DNA of 5,690 nt from Fidelibacterota bacterium TMED108 (GTDB taxonomy: Bacteria; Fidelibacterota; Marinisomatia; Marinisomatales; TCS55): NCBI GenBank assembly GCA_002172545.1, contig NHFJ01000012.1, positions 8,418 through 14,107 on the forward strand, read 5' to 3'. The notes beneath the pieces are model-generated. The model saw only the letters and a program-made list of their open reading frames with translations, was not told where the DNA came from and did no database searches. Position 1 is the first letter of the stretch, and each line of letters starts with the position of its first letter. This document shows, in pieces, positions 1 through 5,558 of this stretch. The translations under genes were made by a program, and so were the position numbers.

Positions 1-17
1 TAGACTTGTTCGGTAGG

Positions 18-46
18 ATTATACTAAAATAGAATATTTTTTTTAA
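18..46 (-). promoter_or_regulatory. Possible promoter reading out of the window's left edge
   Basis: On the minus strand a perfect -10 TATAAT (18-23) lies 17 nt after TTAAAA (41-46), which matches TTGACA at only 4 of 6 positions. It sits just beyond the fbpC stop and could drive a further minus-strand gene outside the window. No intrinsic terminator for the iron operon is visible in the 51 bases after fbpC. AT-rich DNA makes chance -10 matches likely. Confidence 0.25.
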
Positions 47-51
47 TGAAA

Positions 52-1053
52 TTAATAGAGCTTAACATAAAAGGTTTTTGTGTCACCAACATGCAATGAG
101 TCTGTATCTTCAATTTCAGCTGTAAAGCAGAAATCTTTACATTCTATCTCAACATTCGATGTTCGGCCATTATTGAAAAAGCTTGTCACTTCACCTTTGA
201 TTTTTGGCATAGAGCCTTGTTCGTCTTCTTGTTTCAGAATTAGCTGATGAGGTCGAACAGACACCACGTCATCACCAGTAGATGTTTGAGTAAAAAAATG
301 CTTAGCACCTGGTATCATATCCAATGGAACTATATTTGTCTTTCCAAATAAACGCGCTGCATATTCACTTTTAGGATACTTATATATATTTTTAGGTGTG
401 TCAAGCTGTACCAGCTTACCTTTTTTGAGAACCACTGTTTTATCTGAAATTGTTAGAGCATCTTCAGCGTCATGTGTAACAATTAGGACCGTCATTTCTA
501 ATTTTTTTAATATTGATATCAACTCTCTTCTAACGTTCTCTTTGAGTTCGCTATCTAAATTACTGAGTGGCTCATCCATTAATAAAAGAAGCGGATTATT
601 AGCAAGAGCTCTCACAAGCGCAGCTCTCTGTTGCTGACCGCCAGAAATTTGGTGAGGGTATCGTGATAAAAGATCAGATATATTCGTGAGAGAGATTAAT
701 TCGTCAATCATTGACTTATTGCTTGGCGCGTTTTTACCAAAGTGAATGTTTTCATTAATAGTCATATTTGGAAAAAGAGAAAAATCTTGAAATACTAAAT
801 CGCAATCGCGTTGTTCTGGTTGAACAAAGATCGACTCATTATTGATAACCTTGTCATTTAATATAATTTTACCTTTATCGGGAATTTCAAGACCGGCTAT
901 GAGTTTTAATAATGTTGATTTTCCACTTCCACTGCTACCCACCACAGAAATGACTTCACCTTTTGCGCATTCAAAACTTAGATCATCTAAGGCGTGAATA
1001 TTGTTTGCTTGATAGGCTTTTGATAGGTTTGAAATAGAAAGTAAAGACTTCAT
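52..1053 (-). CDS. fbpC: Ferric iron ABC transporter ATP-binding protein (FbpC/FutC type)
   Basis: This is the ATPase that powers Fe(III) import, acting as a dimer on the cytoplasmic face of the permease encoded just upstream. All ABC motifs are visible: Walker A GSSGSGKST (39-47), Q-loop Q89 in VFQD, signature SGGQQQR (137-143), Walker B LLLLMDEP (155-162), D-loop SNLD (164-167) and the switch His194 in VTHD. After about residue 235 comes a C-terminal regulatory TOBE-like region with the VRPH motif typical of the Fbp/Pot/Mal subfamily. The length of 333 aa is slightly below the usual 350 or so for FbpC. The ATG overlaps the permease stop by 4 nt (ATGA), and a GGAG ribosome binding site lies 7 nt upstream, so the start is secure. 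It is the last gene of the iron operon. The iron substrate is inferred from the neighbouring binding protein, because the ATPase alone would not separate iron from other anion or metal systems. Confidence 0.95.
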   Translation of the reverse strand: MKSLLSISNLSKAYQANNIHALDDLSFECAKGEVISVVGSSGSGKSTLLKLIAGLEIPDKGKIILNDKVINNESIFVQPEQRDCDLVFQDFSLFPNMTINENIHFGKNAPSNKSMIDELISLTNISDLLSRYPHQISGGQQQRAALVRALANNPLLLLMDEPLSNLDSELKENVRRELISILKKLEMTVLIVTHDAEDALTISDKTVVLKKGKLVQLDTPKNIYKYPKSEYAARLFGKTNIVPLDMIPGAKHFFTQTSTGDDVVSVRPHQLILKQEDEQGSMPKIKGEVTSFFNNGRTSNVEIECKDFCFTAEIEDTDSLHVGDTKTFYVKLY

Positions 1054-2708
1054 CTTTCTTCTCCAATGCGACGGTTAAGATAAATAATTGGAATTAACGT
1101 AAGAAAGATAATACATAATGAGGGTATGGAAGATTCAATAATTTGGGCTTGATTGGATAGATCAAAAGTTGCTGTAGCTAATGTTTCAAAATTAAAAGGT
1201 CTCAATATTAAGGTTAAGGGCAGTTCCTTCGTCGCATCTACAAATACTAAAAGGCCGGCTGCTATTATAGTATTTTTAATCAATGGTAAATTCACATTAA
1301 ATAGTGAGCGAATCGGTGAAACTCCAAGGGTCTTTGACGCATCATTCAACTCCTCACAGTTTTTTTCAAATCCCGATTCTATAGGGTGAAAGGCAACAGC
1401 AAAAAATCGCACTGTATAAGCAAAAATCAGAAGTACTATTGTCCCGCTCAATAAAATATTAAACACATTTGATATATACCCTACTACAAGTAAAGCTCCC
1501 ATTGCTATTACTGCGCCAGGAGTTGAGTAACCTAAAGACGCAAGTCGCGTTGAGGCTTTCACCATTAAGCTATTAAAGTATTTTGAAGAGAAGGCAAAAA
1601 ATATCGAAAGAGTTACGGTCAGTATGCTAGCTATTATTGCAAGCGTTAAGGTGTTAAGCGCTAATAAAAATGTATTGATCTCTGAAATATAATTTCTACT
1701 TAACCACGCCCACGACACCATTCTTGCTGTAGGGATTATGAAACCAAAGATAAGAGGTGCTGCACAAATAGCTAATGCAATAATAGATTTTTTCCCTTCG
1801 AATTGAATTTTTTCAAACGACGAAGATGCTATTGACTTATCACCATATCTAGCTTTAGAACGAATCTTTTTCTCAACATACAAAACGGTTAAAGTAAAAA
1901 TCATCAAAATAACTGCCAGTCGAAGTGCGCTTGTTAAATCGCCCATGCCGAGCCATGTTCTAAATATTCCATACGTAAATGTTTGAACGCCAAAATGCTT
2001 GACTGCACCATAATCACTGAGTGTTTCCATTGCAACCAAACTTATGCCTGCTACGATTGCTGGTCTTGATAATGGTAAAACAATTTTCCAGAAAATAGAC
2101 CTTCCTGAATGCCCCAATGATCGCGCAACACTGGTAAAATGATAGCCTTGGGATTCAAAAGAAGCTCTTGCTAATAGATATACGTACGGATAAAGCACTG
2201 CGCCCATTATTAAAGATAACATTACGTAAACTAATACATCATTGGTATACTGCATTAAACCAAGCCCAAACGTTGATCGAATCCAAATTAAAAATGGATT
2301 AAAAAGCTCAAGTATATCAAAATATGCATATGCTGCAATGTATGTTGGTATTGCCAACGGAAGAACTAAAGCCCACTTAAATATTTTGTGACCGGGGAAC
2401 TTATATGCCGTTACTATCCACGCTGACGAGATGCCAAATAGACTTGAAAATATAATTGTTCCAATAACTAAGATAATAGAATTTATTGAATAGGTTACAA
2501 GTACAGTATCGGTGATATGTTTCCAATTAGCAGTAAAGCTACCAATATTACCAATGACTACTGCTATTGGAAGAAAGATTAAGAGGCTCATAAAAAACGA
2601 AGGAGCCGTCCAGCGATTTAACTTAAATAAGATTTCCTTGCGTAAGTATTTGGAAAATAATTTTGATTTTAATGTTAATAACTCCAAAGAGGATTTATTT
2701 ACTCCCAA
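1050..2708 (-). CDS. fbpB: Ferric iron ABC transporter permease (FbpB/FutB type, two fused permease domains)
   Basis: This is the inner-membrane channel of the Fe(III) importer. The 552 residues hold two BPD-type permease domains in tandem, about 12 membrane segments in all, split by a hydrophilic linker around residues 279-308. Each half has an EAA-type cytoplasmic loop that docks the ATPase: about 181-218 (G199, LPLSRP at 211-216) and about 444-480 (G462, LPLIK at 474-478). The segments METLSDYGAV (227-236) and KELPLTLILRPFNF (494-507) are characteristic of FbpB-family permeases. No ATG lies before the first membrane segment; the first is Met40, inside that segment. The chosen start is a TTG at 2706-2708, inside the last codons of the binding-protein gene (10-nt overlap), with only a weak ribosome binding site, so translational coupling is likely. 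A downstream in-frame TTG (residue 8) is an alternative start. The 3' end overlaps fbpC by 4 nt. Confidence 0.93.
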   Translation of the reverse strand: MGVNKSSLELLTLKSKLFSKYLRKEILFKLNRWTAPSFFMSLLIFLPIAVVIGNIGSFTANWKHITDTVLVTYSINSIILVIGTIIFSSLFGISSAWIVTAYKFPGHKIFKWALVLPLAIPTYIAAYAYFDILELFNPFLIWIRSTFGLGLMQYTNDVLVYVMLSLIMGAVLYPYVYLLARASFESQGYHFTSVARSLGHSGRSIFWKIVLPLSRPAIVAGISLVAMETLSDYGAVKHFGVQTFTYGIFRTWLGMGDLTSALRLAVILMIFTLTVLYVEKKIRSKARYGDKSIASSSFEKIQFEGKKSIIALAICAAPLIFGFIIPTARMVSWAWLSRNYISEINTFLLALNTLTLAIIASILTVTLSIFFAFSSKYFNSLMVKASTRLASLGYSTPGAVIAMGALLVVGYISNVFNILLSGTIVLLIFAYTVRFFAVAFHPIESGFEKNCEELNDASKTLGVSPIRSLFNVNLPLIKNTIIAAGLLVFVDATKELPLTLILRPFNFETLATATFDLSNQAQIIESSIPSLCIIFLTLIPIIYLNRRIGEER

Positions 2709-3748
2709 CCAGCTTTATCAAATAATTTTACAGCATCAGAATTACGTTCTCCAAGTTTAGATAAATTTAACTCGTCTGACTTAAACGGCCCCCAGCTAGA
2801 AAGTAAGTCTGATTTGTTATCATTAATCTTAACAGGATATTCATAATTAACGCTACCAAATACGTCTTGCGCTTCAGAACTAGATAAGAATTCAATGAAC
2901 TTTATAGCATTTTCTTTATTTTTAGAACTCTTAGTGACACCCGCACCGCTCACATTGATATGTGCGCCCCTACCTTTTTGATTTGGAAAGAATACTGCTA
3001 CTTTTTCTACAACCTTATGATCTTTGGGGTCGCTTGAACTGGCTAACTTTCCTATGTAATATGTATTCATAATAGCAACATCTGCAATGCCTGCAGCCAC
3101 CGCTCTTGCTTGGTCGCGATCACTACCCCTAGGAGCTCTTGCCATATTTTTTCTAACTGCTTTTGCCCAAGCTAACGCTTTTCTTTTTCCATTCGCCTCA
3201 ATCAAAGATGCCATCAAGGATTGGTTATATATATTACTAGAAGAACGAACTGCAATTCGTCCTTTCCATTTTGAACTAGCAAGATCTTCATATGTGGAAA
3301 GATCGCTTGGCTTTACTCTATCTTTAGCATATACGATTACTCTAGCTCGCACTGTTAAAGCAAACCACTGATTATCAGGGTCTCTTAAAGAGCCTGGAAT
3401 ATTTCTATAAAGCGTTCTTGAGCGAATCGGCTGAAGAAGACCTGCTGCTTTGGCTCGGTGTAATCTACCGGCATCAACCGTTAATAGTAAGTCTGCTGGT
3501 GAATCATCACCTTCGCTGATTAGTCTTTGAATTAATTGATCAGCGCTACCTTTAACAACATTAATCTTAATTCCTGTCTTATCTGTAAATTTTTTATACA
3601 ATATCTTATCTGAATCGTAATGCCTGTGAGAGTAAATATTTAACTGAGCTTGAAGGCTCGTTAATAATGATAAGCAAAAAACTAATAAAGCTATTCTATT
3701 TAAAAAGTATTTGATGACAATGCCTCCTTTGGACCTACCAGTACTCAT
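2699..3748 (-). CDS. fbpA: Fe(III)-binding periplasmic protein of an ABC importer (FutA/FbpA/IdiA family)
   Basis: This is the periplasmic iron receptor and first gene of the importer operon. After a signal peptide (hydrophobic core about 19-32, likely cleavage after SLQA at 34) the mature protein begins QLNIYSHRHYDSDK, closely matching the FutA/IdiA group. The iron ligands of that group are present: His43-Tyr44 in HRHY, Tyr174 in SNIYNQS, and the Tyr230-Tyr231 pair in NTYY. Other family landmarks are SPADLLLTVDAGR (83-95), RSSSNIYNQSL (168-178) and FFPNQKGRG (253-261). The length of 349 aa is normal for the family. The start is uncertain. The ATG at 3746-3748 has no ribosome binding site, while a strong AAAGGAGG lies inside the reading frame and is 7 nt from an ATC codon (3713-3715). 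Starting there would give a more typical signal peptide beginning KYFLNRIALLVF after the initiator. The upstream promoter carries a Fur-like site, fitting repression when iron is plentiful. Confidence 0.94.
   Translation of the reverse strand: MSTGRSKGGIVIKYFLNRIALLVFCLSLLTSLQAQLNIYSHRHYDSDKILYKKFTDKTGIKINVVKGSADQLIQRLISEGDDSPADLLLTVDAGRLHRAKAAGLLQPIRSRTLYRNIPGSLRDPDNQWFALTVRARVIVYAKDRVKPSDLSTYEDLASSKWKGRIAVRSSSNIYNQSLMASLIEANGKRKALAWAKAVRKNMARAPRGSDRDQARAVAAGIADVAIMNTYYIGKLASSSDPKDHKVVEKVAVFFPNQKGRGAHINVSGAGVTKSSKNKENAIKFIEFLSSSEAQDVFGSVNYEYPVKINDNKSDLLSSWGPFKSDELNLSKLGERNSDAVKLFDKAGWE
3723..3730 (-). promoter_or_regulatory. Strong Shine-Dalgarno sequence inside the annotated fbpA reading frame
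   Basis: The minus strand reads AAAGGAGG here, a near-perfect anti-16S match. It lies downstream of the ATG at 3748, so it cannot serve that ATG. Seven nucleotides separate GGAGG from the in-frame ATC codon at 3713-3715, which is optimal spacing. An in-frame ATT at 3719-3721 is only 1 nt away, too close. The out-of-frame TTG reaches a stop after a few codons. The site therefore suggests initiation at a rare ATC codon, or a former ATG that has mutated. Confidence 0.6.
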
Positions 3749-3821
3749 TAGTACGTATAATATTAATTTTACAATTTAATTTTGTTATTTAATTTCAATA
3801 CAATGCTGCAAATAAATACAG

Positions 3822-3849
3822 ATTATTCTTTAATGATAATGAGTCTCAA
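3822..3849 (-). promoter_or_regulatory. Sigma70-type promoter of the iron importer operon
   Basis: On the minus strand a -35 TTGAGA (3844-3849, 5 of 6 to TTGACA) is followed after 16 nt by a -10 AATAAT (3822-3827, 5 of 6 to TATAAT). Transcription would start near 3815, leaving a leader of about 67 nt to the ATG at 3748, or about 100 nt to the ATC at 3715. It is the best promoter seen between the two operons, and it overlaps a Fur-like palindrome. Because the region is AT-rich, some promoter-like matches are expected by chance. The joint presence with the operator raises confidence. Confidence 0.6.
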
Positions 3850-3850
3850 T
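3832..3850. promoter_or_regulatory. Fur-box-like operator over the fbpA promoter
   Basis: The plus strand reads AATGATAATGAGTCTCAAT. Aligned to the 9-1-9 Fur palindrome AATGATAAT-N-ATTATCATT it matches 15 of 18 informative positions, and 12 of 14 for the 7-1-7 core TGATAATNATTATCA. The left half-site is perfect. The box covers the -35 hexamer and most of the -35/-10 spacer of the promoter, where bound Fur would block RNA polymerase. Placement directly ahead of a ferric iron importer is the context expected for Fur control. The regulator itself is not in this window. Confidence 0.65.
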
Positions 3851-3908
3851 TTAGCACATATATATTTAATTAATAATTGAAAATGAAATTGACAATGTAT
3901 TATGTAGC

Positions 3909-3927
3909 CTTGATAATCATGGTAATT
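3909..3927. promoter_or_regulatory. Weaker second Fur-like site
   Basis: The plus strand reads CTTGATAATCATGGTAATT, matching about 14 of 19 positions of AATGATAATCATTATCATT; the left core TGATAAT is perfect and the right half is degraded. It lies about 60 bp upstream of the fbpA promoter. It could be an auxiliary Fur site, but DNA this AT-rich produces such matches by chance. Confidence 0.25.
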
Positions 3928-3931
3928 ACGC

Positions 3932-3971
3932 TAATCGGATATATAAAATATTTTATTGGGTAGCCCGATTA
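3932..3971. repeat. Inverted repeat with nested AT palindrome in the intergenic region
   Basis: A 7-bp perfect inverted repeat, TAATCGG (3932-3938) and CCGATTA (3965-3971), encloses 26 nt that contain the perfect 14-bp palindrome ATAAAATATTTTAT. It lies roughly 70 nt beyond the stop of the lipoprotein gene in its direction of transcription. No T-tract follows on either strand, so it is not a standard intrinsic terminator. It could be a transcript-end structure, an operator or chance; the role is unknown. Confidence 0.35.
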
Positions 3972-4041
3972 TAGTATTATTTGATTAATAATATATTCTG
4001 TACAGTCGAAAAGTATCTCGTAAAAACTTACAAATAAATAA

Positions 4042-4467
4042 TTACAACCCTGCATCTGGATGATCTTCAAGAAAATTTTCTAATTCATTGGCGCCCATTG
4101 ACATTCCACCTATAGTTTTTATTACTTCACGGGTCAAAGCAATTACATCTTTACTTGAGTTAGTCAAAACAAATTTTGAGCCATCCATTGAAAATAATTC
4201 ATTACTGTTTGATGATAGATAAATATTAGTATAAAAATAAAATCTTAAAATATATCCGCAGGTAATTTCAGTGCCTGGAAAAATTGTTTCAAATAAAAGA
4301 GAATCGGCTATAGATGTATAATAATTGCGGGTTTTATTTACGAAACTAACCCCAGGTCTTTCCCGTAACGCCTCTAATATTATTGTAGATTGATCATTGT
4401 CGTTATCAGATCCGGTTGAATTTGCGCATCCTAAAATCATAAATAATATAAGCCAAAGTTGTTTCAT
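4042..4467 (-). CDS. Predicted small lipoprotein of unknown function
   Basis: I do not recognise this family. The chosen start (ATG at 4465-4467) gives 141 aa beginning MKQLWLILFMILGC, a textbook lipoprotein signal with lipobox ILGC and lipidated Cys14. Residue +2 is Ala, so Lol-dependent sorting to the outer membrane is expected. A polar Ser/Asp/Asn tether (15-28) follows, then a mixed domain with an aromatic-rich stretch (about 71-83, GYILRFYFYTNIY) and an acidic C-terminus (ENFLEDHPDAGL). Only one other Cys (C70) is present. The frame stays open up to 4641, but that extension runs through the Kunitz gene and would bury the signal peptide, so it is rejected. The gene starts 4 nt after the Kunitz stop and probably shares its transcript. 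Its signal closely resembles that of the Kunitz lipoprotein in protein and DNA. Confidence 0.75.
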   Translation of the reverse strand: MKQLWLILFMILGCANSTGSDNDNDQSTIILEALRERPGVSFVNKTRNYYTSIADSLLFETIFPGTEITCGYILRFYFYTNIYLSSNSNELFSMDGSKFVLTNSSKDVIALTREVIKTIGGMSMGANELENFLEDHPDAGL

Positions 4468-4471
4468 TGTA

Positions 4472-4705
4472 TTACCCGCCGCAAGCATTTTTGCATTCAT
4501 CGAATGTCTCAAACGGAACAACTCCTCCACATCCGCCCCACAAAAATTCAGTACATTTCTCCGTATCGCTATCGTAGTAAAATCGTGGAAATGCTGCCAT
4601 ACATAAACCAGGGTCTGGTACCAGTAAACATGTTTCATCAATAGGCTTGGACTTATCTGAGCAATTAATTAATAAGGATAATAGTATTAGCCAGAGGTGT
4701 TTCAT
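4472..4705 (-). CDS. Kunitz/BPTI-domain lipoprotein, putative serine protease inhibitor
   Basis: This 77-aa protein has a lipoprotein-like signal (MKHLWLILLSLLINC, candidate lipidated Cys15), a short linker and one complete Kunitz/BPTI domain (26-75). The six domain cysteines C26, C35, C51, C59, C71 and C75 have spacings of 9, 16, 8, 12 and 4, against 9, 16, 8, 13 and 4 in BPTI. By analogy the disulfides are C26-C75, C35-C59 and C51-C71. Other hallmarks are GLC before the P1 site, RFYY (41-44, like RYFY), F54, WGGC (56-59) and F65. The P1 residue after C35 is Met36, with Ala37 at P1', which would suit chymotrypsin-, elastase- or subtilisin-like proteases rather than trypsin. The lipobox has Asn at -1, which is atypical, so it could instead be a secreted protein. 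The ATG overlaps the upstream gene by 4 nt and lacks a ribosome binding site. The fold is firm; inhibition of any particular protease is inferred. Confidence 0.9.
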   Translation of the reverse strand: MKHLWLILLSLLINCSDKSKPIDETCLLVPDPGLCMAAFPRFYYDSDTEKCTEFLWGGCGGVVPFETFDECKNACGG

Positions 4706-5493
4706 GGTTTAAATTTTAAAAATATATTATGTAAAATATCAAGTCCATCAAAAAGACTCGCTGGTCCTGGTTGTAAAATAATTTCCGATTTAATTTCAAA
4801 AAGATAGTCATTTTTAATAGCATTGATTTTATTCCATCCATCGCGGGATCTTATTTTATCTTTCTTAAGTTTTTTGCCACACCACGAAACAAGGATTATA
4901 TCTGGCTGATGATTAACGATTGTATTAGGATCAGAAATGATACGATCTTTGGCAAGTGAATTTTGGGATAGATTTTTAAAAATGTCTTCGCCACCTGCAA
5001 GTTCAATCAATTCACTAACCCAAGCAATTCCACTAATAATTGGATCATCCCATTCTTCAAAATATATTTGAGGTTTTTTTAACCAATGATCGGTGGTTTT
5101 TTTTATTTGAGAAGCTTTCAAGTCAAATTTTTCGATCAAAGCAATGGATGCGTCATATGACCCTACTAGACTGCCCATTTGTACGATAAACGATTTTATT
5201 TCTGCAATAGTTCTTTGATTGTTAATCCAAACATTTACTCCATTTTGAATTAATTGTTTTGCAATATCTGATTGAATGTCTGAAAACCCAACAACTAAGT
5301 CCGGTTTTAAATCAAGAATCTTTTGGATATTTGCATCAACAAACGCGGATACTACAGGTTTTTCTTTTCTGGCACGTTTTGGTCTTTTTGTAAAACCGGA
5401 TATACCAATTATTCTATGTTCTTGTCCTAAAAGATATAGTAGTTCTGTTGTTTCTTCCGTTAGGCAGACAATTCTTTCAGGATAATATGACAT
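4702..5493 (-). CDS. BtuF-like cobalamin-binding family protein without signal peptide
   Basis: This is a COG0614-type periplasmic-binding-fold protein of 263 aa, from the subgroup usually annotated as cobalamin-binding protein. Landmarks in order are RIVCLTEETTELLYLLG (7-23), ISGFTKRP (31-38), LKPDLVVGFSD (62-72), YFEEWDDP (144-151), WVSELIELAGGEDIF (158-172), WCGKK (204-208) and LQPGPA (240-245). Unlike Escherichia coli BtuF it has no signal peptide: the first conserved motif begins at residue 7 and nothing hydrophobic precedes it, so it should be cytoplasmic. No permease or ATPase gene for corrinoid uptake is adjacent, so a transport role is not shown by context. The start codon lies 12 nt beyond the upstream terminator's T-tract and has no visible ribosome binding site. 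The stop overlaps the Kunitz start (ATGA). The family call is strong; the ligand and role are inferred. Confidence 0.88.
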   Translation of the reverse strand: MSYYPERIVCLTEETTELLYLLGQEHRIIGISGFTKRPKRARKEKPVVSAFVDANIQKILDLKPDLVVGFSDIQSDIAKQLIQNGVNVWINNQRTIAEIKSFIVQMGSLVGSYDASIALIEKFDLKASQIKKTTDHWLKKPQIYFEEWDDPIISGIAWVSELIELAGGEDIFKNLSQNSLAKDRIISDPNTIVNHQPDIILVSWCGKKLKKDKIRSRDGWNKINAIKNDYLFEIKSEIILQPGPASLFDGLDILHNIFLKFKP

Positions 5494-5505
5494 TAAAAAT
5501 TAATT

Positions 5506-5549
5506 AAAAAATAGCTACATGCTTTTGATAATACAAAACATGTAGCTAT
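5506..5549 (-). terminator. Rho-independent terminator after the Cys-rich gene
   Basis: The arms 5511-5521 (ATAGCTACATG) and 5539-5549 pair perfectly over 11 bp. The stem continues inward after a single bulged base with 5 more pairs (TTTTG/CAAAA) and closes with a 6-nt loop. On the minus strand the hairpin is followed at once by a T-run (5510-5506). It begins 9 nt after the stop of the upstream partial gene. The stem is AT-rich but long. It ends only 12 nt before the start codon of the BtuF-like gene, so read-through could also feed that operon. Confidence 0.82.
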
Positions 5550-5558
5550 AAGTGTGTT

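Noticed and set aside
25..44. AT-only hairpin AAAATA-GAA-TATTTT followed by T-run, plus strand
   Set aside because: The stem has no GC pairs, and the orientation would terminate plus-strand transcription where no plus-strand gene exists.
398..637. Plus-strand open frames such as 398-637, 1153-1389, 2512-2760, 3087-3371, 4397-4606, 4459-4644 and 5276-5485
   Set aside because: Each lies antisense to a well-supported minus-strand gene, has no recognisable motif and looks like a shadow of that gene's codons.
3716..3720. TTG near the strong Shine-Dalgarno in fbpA as the true start
   Set aside because: It is out of frame with fbpA and reaches a stop codon after six codons.
3998..4005. CTGTACAG palindrome, considered as a LexA-type box
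   Set aside because: The spacing between CTG and CAG is 2 nt rather than 10, and no SOS gene is adjacent.
4468..4641. N-terminal extension of the orphan lipoprotein frame up to an ATG at 4641
   Set aside because: The extension overlaps the Kunitz gene in another frame and would place the lipoprotein signal in mid-protein; the ATG at 4467 gives a clean signal.
5494..5558. Cobalamin riboswitch upstream of the BtuF-like gene
   Set aside because: The gap is only 65 nt and is taken up by the terminator hairpin, far too short for a B12 riboswitch.
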